Source: Anaerolineae bacterium (GTDB lineage Bacteria; Chloroflexota; Anaerolineae; Aggregatilineales; Phototrophicaceae). Taken from it: a stretch of DNA of 64,000 nucleotides. The stretch is taken from positions 806,001-870,000 of the forward strand of contig JAJEBY010000016.1 of the NCBI GenBank assembly GCA_022822305.1, read 5' to 3'. The notes under the pieces were generated by a model, which saw nothing but the letters and a program-made list of their open reading frames with translations, searched no databases and was not told the DNA's origin. A program made the translations under genes and the position numbers. Shown here piece by piece: positions 60,997-64,000 of this stretch. How positions within the stretch are numbered: position 1 is the first letter of the stretch; each line of letters starts with the position of its first letter.

Positions 60997-62187
60997 ATGA
61001 GCAATCGCCGCCGAACCGTCGTAGCAGTAGCTTTCGGGGGACGCAGCGTCGAACACGATGTATCGATCGTGACCGGCCACCAGATCATGCGTGCGTTTCC
61101 CAATGATCGTTACGAAGTAGTCCCCATATATATTTCCCGCGAGGGCAAGTGGTTCACAGGCGCGCCACTGCAGGAGCTTGACGCGTTTGCGGATGAAAAC
61201 ACACTGGCGCGCGATGGCGTCGTACCCTGTGTTTTGTCGCCGGATACGCGCCATCACGGGCTGATTCTGAATCCCTTGGCCGGTCGCTTTCAAATGAGCC
61301 AGATCAAGCGCTTGGATGTCGTATTCCCCGCGCTGCACGGCTCCCACGGTGAAGATGGCAGCTTGCAAGGCTTGTTGGAGCTTGCCGACGTGCCTTACGT
61401 GGGAGTCGCGACCCTCGGCTCGGCGCTGACCAACGACAAGATCATGACCAAGCAAGTGCTTCGCCAGGCCGGCATACCGGTTCTGGAAGATTGCGGCTTC
61501 TCGCGTGAAAGCTGGCTGAACGATCCAGATGCCATATTGGAAGAAATTCGCGAGCGATTCGGCTTTCCGCTTTTCATTAAACCGGCGACGCTCGGTTCCA
61601 GCATTGGCATCGGGCGAGCGGATTCGGAATCGATGTTGCAGTCGAGTATCGATATCGCCGCCAACTTTGATCGTCGAATCCTGGTGGAGCCGGCGGTCGT
61701 CAACGGAATCGAAATCAATTGCGCGGTCCTTGGCATCGGCGCTTCCTACCAAGCATCAACTTTGGAGCAGCCGGTATCCTGGGATGCATTTCTCTCATAC
61801 GAGGACAAGTACCTCCGTGGTGAAGAAGGCATGAAGAGCGCGGAGCGGCTGATTCCGGCGCCGATCGACGAAGCGCTGGCGCGACGCATCCAGCAATTCA
61901 GCATCGATGCGTTTCGGGCCGTGGACGGTCGCGGCATCGCTCGCTTAGACTTCCTGGTACGACCGGATTCTGACGAGATTTATCTCAACGAAATCAACAC
62001 CATGCCCGGTTCGCTGGCGTTTTATCTGTGGCGAGAAGACGGCATGTCCGCTGCCCAGCTCGTCGAGCAACTGGTGCAATACGCGCGCGACGCCCACGCT
62101 GAAAAGCGCCGCAACATCTACGACTATAGGACAAATTTGGTCGCTGTAGCCAGCCAGCGCGGAATCAAAGGCAGCAAGCGAAAATAG
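60997..62187 (+). CDS. ddl: D-alanine--D-alanine ligase family protein
   Basis: A 396-residue ATP-grasp ligase of the Ddl type, making the D-Ala-D-Ala dipeptide for peptidoglycan. VVAVAFGGRSVEHDVSIVTGHQIM is the N-terminal signature. PALHGSHGEDGSLQGLLELADVPYVG, FPLFIKPATLGSSIGIGRA and the metal-binding end IYLNEINTMPGSLAFYLW complete the active site. AGGA lies 8 nt before the ATG. The order with the Mur ligase upstream suggests the two act in sequence. Whether the product is D-Ala-D-Ala or D-Ala-D-lactate is not decided by eye. Confidence 0.93.
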   Translation: MSNRRRTVVAVAFGGRSVEHDVSIVTGHQIMRAFPNDRYEVVPIYISREGKWFTGAPLQELDAFADENTLARDGVVPCVLSPDTRHHGLILNPLAGRFQMSQIKRLDVVFPALHGSHGEDGSLQGLLELADVPYVGVATLGSALTNDKIMTKQVLRQAGIPVLEDCGFSRESWLNDPDAILEEIRERFGFPLFIKPATLGSSIGIGRADSESMLQSSIDIAANFDRRILVEPAVVNGIEINCAVLGIGASYQASTLEQPVSWDAFLSYEDKYLRGEEGMKSAERLIPAPIDEALARRIQQFSIDAFRAVDGRGIARLDFLVRPDSDEIYLNEINTMPGSLAFYLWREDGMSAAQLVEQLVQYARDAHAEKRRNIYDYRTNLVAVASQRGIKGSKRK

Positions 62188-62320
62188 CCGCTTTGAGACC
62201 GGCGGACTGCGGCGGCTCATTTTGAATCCGCCAGCCTGCCCCCGCGCTTGGCATCAATAGGGCATGACCATGCGCATGCGCGCGCGACCGTCGGCATCGT
62301 TACTGGCGGCTCGTTTCGGC

Positions 62321-62348
62321 TTGTCGGACACTCGCGGTATGTTATGAT
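62321..62348 (+). promoter_or_regulatory. Possible promoter of the GT2 gene
   Basis: TTGTCG (62321-62326), a 16-bp spacer and TATGAT (62343-62348), about 40 nt before the GTG at 62388. The rest of the 200-bp gap after ddl shows nothing. Confidence 0.35.
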
Positions 62349-62387
62349 TACGACGTCTGGATCTGCGAGCGTATTGACCAGGTCATT

Positions 62388-64000
62388 GTGCCATACACAT
62401 CAAACGACAGGCGACCGCCACGCCCGGCGGATGTTGGGCGCTCAATTTGGGGCGGGGCGCCGCTGCTGCCTATCCCGGAACGAATTCTGGACGGAATTCC
62501 CGGTTTCATTGCCTGGCTCGTGCTGCTGTTATCGATCGCGAGCGCCGTCGCGTTTCCCCAGACTTTGATGTTGGCCGCCGCTTTTGTCGCGCTTTACTCG
62601 GCACTGCGTTTTCTGTTTGCCGGGATGGCAAACGGCATGGGCATTCGCAAGATCAGGCATTGGGAATCGATCGACTGGTATCAGAAGTACCTCCACGACA
62701 ATCATCTGGCAGGCGTAGACTGGCGCGACGTGCATCATTTGGTCATCATTCCCAATTACAATGAATCCACAGAAATCCTCATTCGCACGCTGGAGCAGTT
62801 GAGCGTCCAACGTGACGCCCAAACGCAGATGTCGGTCATCCTGGCGATGGAAGAAGTCGAATCCAATAGCGCAAGCAAGGGACAGATGCTGCAGCGCCGC
62901 TTCGCCAAACACTTCGCCAATTTCTACTATACGGTTCACCCGCGGGGCTTAATCGGTGAAATGCAATGCAAATCCGCCAACCTGGCTTGGGCGGTCAATT
63001 GGTATTTCGAACGTGTCGTGAGAAGGCGCGACCTGGATATAGACAATATAGTCGTCACCACCATGGATGCCGATACGCGCTGGCACGACAATCATTTTGC
63101 CGCGCTAACCTATCATTTTGCCATCAGCAAAGATCGACACCGGACCTTCTGGCAGGCGCCGATCCGCTATCACGGCAATATCTGGCAGGTTAATCCACTG
63201 ATGCGCATCATCAACACCTACGCCACGGCCTTTGAGATGGCATATCTGGCCGCGCCTTGGTGGATGGCCATGCCCATGTCTTCTTATTCGCTTAGCTTGA
63301 CCTTGCTCGAACAAAGCGGCAACTGGGATACCGATGTGATTGCGGATGAATGGCACATGTTAATCAAGGCGTATTTCGCCACCGATGGCAAGGTGTCGCT
63401 GCAGCATATCTTTTTGCCCTTCCTGGCTGATTCGACCACGGGCGCGAACATCTTTCAATCCATACGGAATCGCTATACCCAGACCCTGCGTCACGCCTGG
63501 GGCAGCAAAGAAGTCGGCTATATGCTGGCTAAATTGATTGAAAACCCGCATGTCGTTTCCTTTAACTCGCTAAAGCTGCTTTTGCGCATCGCTCACGATA
63601 TTTTGCTCGCCGGGGCTGGCTGGGTCATCTTGACGGTTGGTTCGCAACTGCCGGTGATGTTTCATCCAGAAATCGCGCCAATCAAGATAGAACAGCTGAT
63701 CGCGCACTCGGACAAGCTTGGATACTTCGTCGACGGGATGACCAACAGCCATCCGGCCTGGAGCCTGCTGGCAATCTCCGGCTTGACCATGATTGTTCTA
63801 GTCATAGTCTTTCAGATTCAGGATTATAATATCCGGCCGCCGCGTCAGACGCCGTACACCTTCGGCGAGAGCCTGCAGGAGCTGCTCAGCATCCCCTTCA
63901 TGGTAATCTTGACCCTGTTTGTGGTCGCGCTCCCGACCTTGGTGGCGCAGACGCGATTGCTGCTGGGAATCCCGCTGCAGTTCATCGTCACCGATAAATC
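62388..64000 (+). CDS. GT2-like membrane glycosyltransferase, cut by the window end
   Basis: The reading frame is open from before the GTG at 62388 to the window end (at least 537 codons) and is missing from the ORF track because no stop is reached. The protein has two TM segments near 37-75, then a family 2 glycosyltransferase-like domain. VIIPNYNES is the nucleotide-sugar strand, TTMDADTRWHDNHF holds the D-x-D metal motif, and TDVIADEWHMLIKAYF resembles the catalytic Asp region. At least three further TM segments follow near 407-427, 463-480 and 502-527. This layout fits processive or lipid-linked glycan synthases. The exact start is uncertain. It continues the envelope cluster after ddl. 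Confidence 0.8.
   Translation, partial: MPYTSNDRRPPRPADVGRSIWGGAPLLPIPERILDGIPGFIAWLVLLLSIASAVAFPQTLMLAAAFVALYSALRFLFAGMANGMGIRKIRHWESIDWYQKYLHDNHLAGVDWRDVHHLVIIPNYNESTEILIRTLEQLSVQRDAQTQMSVILAMEEVESNSASKGQMLQRRFAKHFANFYYTVHPRGLIGEMQCKSANLAWAVNWYFERVVRRRDLDIDNIVVTTMDADTRWHDNHFAALTYHFAISKDRHRTFWQAPIRYHGNIWQVNPLMRIINTYATAFEMAYLAAPWWMAMPMSSYSLSLTLLEQSGNWDTDVIADEWHMLIKAYFATDGKVSLQHIFLPFLADSTTGANIFQSIRNRYTQTLRHAWGSKEVGYMLAKLIENPHVVSFNSLKLLLRIAHDILLAGAGWVILTVGSQLPVMFHPEIAPIKIEQLIAHSDKLGYFVDGMTNSHPAWSLLAISGLTMIVLVIVFQIQDYNIRPPRQTPYTFGESLQELLSIPFMVILTLFVVALPTLVAQTRLLLGIPLQFIVTDK

Overview
The window looks like a chromosomal stretch of a free-living bacterium of moderately high G+C. It is most likely a member of the Chloroflexota (Anaerolineae-like). 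That placement is an inference from gene content: a type-2 (eukaryote-like) IleRS, TIGR03960/DUF2344 radical-SAM partners, PucR-type regulators beside a fused GltB, a GT2 membrane glycosyltransferase, and a C-rich intergenic repeat of a kind I associate with that phylum. No phylogeny could be run. Genes are dense, mostly housekeeping, and arranged in long operons with ATGA overlaps. I see no insertion sequence, prophage, CRISPR array, rRNA or tRNA.

Left part (1-8.2 kb): the first codons of a SufC-like ATPase on the minus strand with a clear promoter, a MIP18/DUF59 Fe-S factor, a multi-domain M23 peptidase, an M29 aminopeptidase with thiol peroxidase, a DM13 protein, and an amidohydrolase/PfkB kinase pair. 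From 8.2 to 11.9 kb lies the rpmH-rnpA-yidD-(beta-propeller lipoprotein)-yidC-jag operon, with a good promoter and a terminator. dnaA is not beside it. rpmH is absent from the supplied ORF track and was found by reading the sequence. Divergent from rpmH is a three-gene operon of unrecognised proteins (12.2-14.6 kb).

Nitrogen part (14.8-23.6 kb): a small membrane protein, a PucR-type regulator, a 1568-residue glutamate synthase large subunit without a GltD, and a second PucR-type regulator on the other strand. 23.7-32.3 kb holds ileS, then (upstream on the minus strand) three membrane TPR paralogues, an unknown protein, an AlaX editing protein and two GNAT acetyltransferases, nearly all overlapping by 1 or 4 bp. 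A small TPR protein and RsmD follow on the plus strand.

Arginine/pyrimidine part (33.5-45 kb): argC-argB-argD-argJ-carA-carB-hpt-cca form one minus-strand operon. Its leader holds a promoter and a terminator hairpin directly before the argC ribosome binding site, which suggests attenuation. A near-perfect 21-bp palindrome lies about 80 bp upstream of the predicted argC and gltB transcription starts. It is the best candidate here for an undescribed regulatory link, joining glutamate, arginine and carbamoyl phosphate synthesis.

Right part (45-64 kb): the primary sigma factor with a long structured leader; a GNAT protein; a membrane protein with a 7TM-like sensor, a GAF-like region and a C-terminal HTH; FtsK; an SRAP protein with two small membrane proteins; the DUF2344/TIGR03960 radical-SAM pair split by psuG and a secreted unknown; then an envelope cluster (alpha/beta hydrolase, membrane-anchored Mur ligase, D-Ala-D-Ala ligase, GT2 glycosyltransferase) that runs off the right edge.
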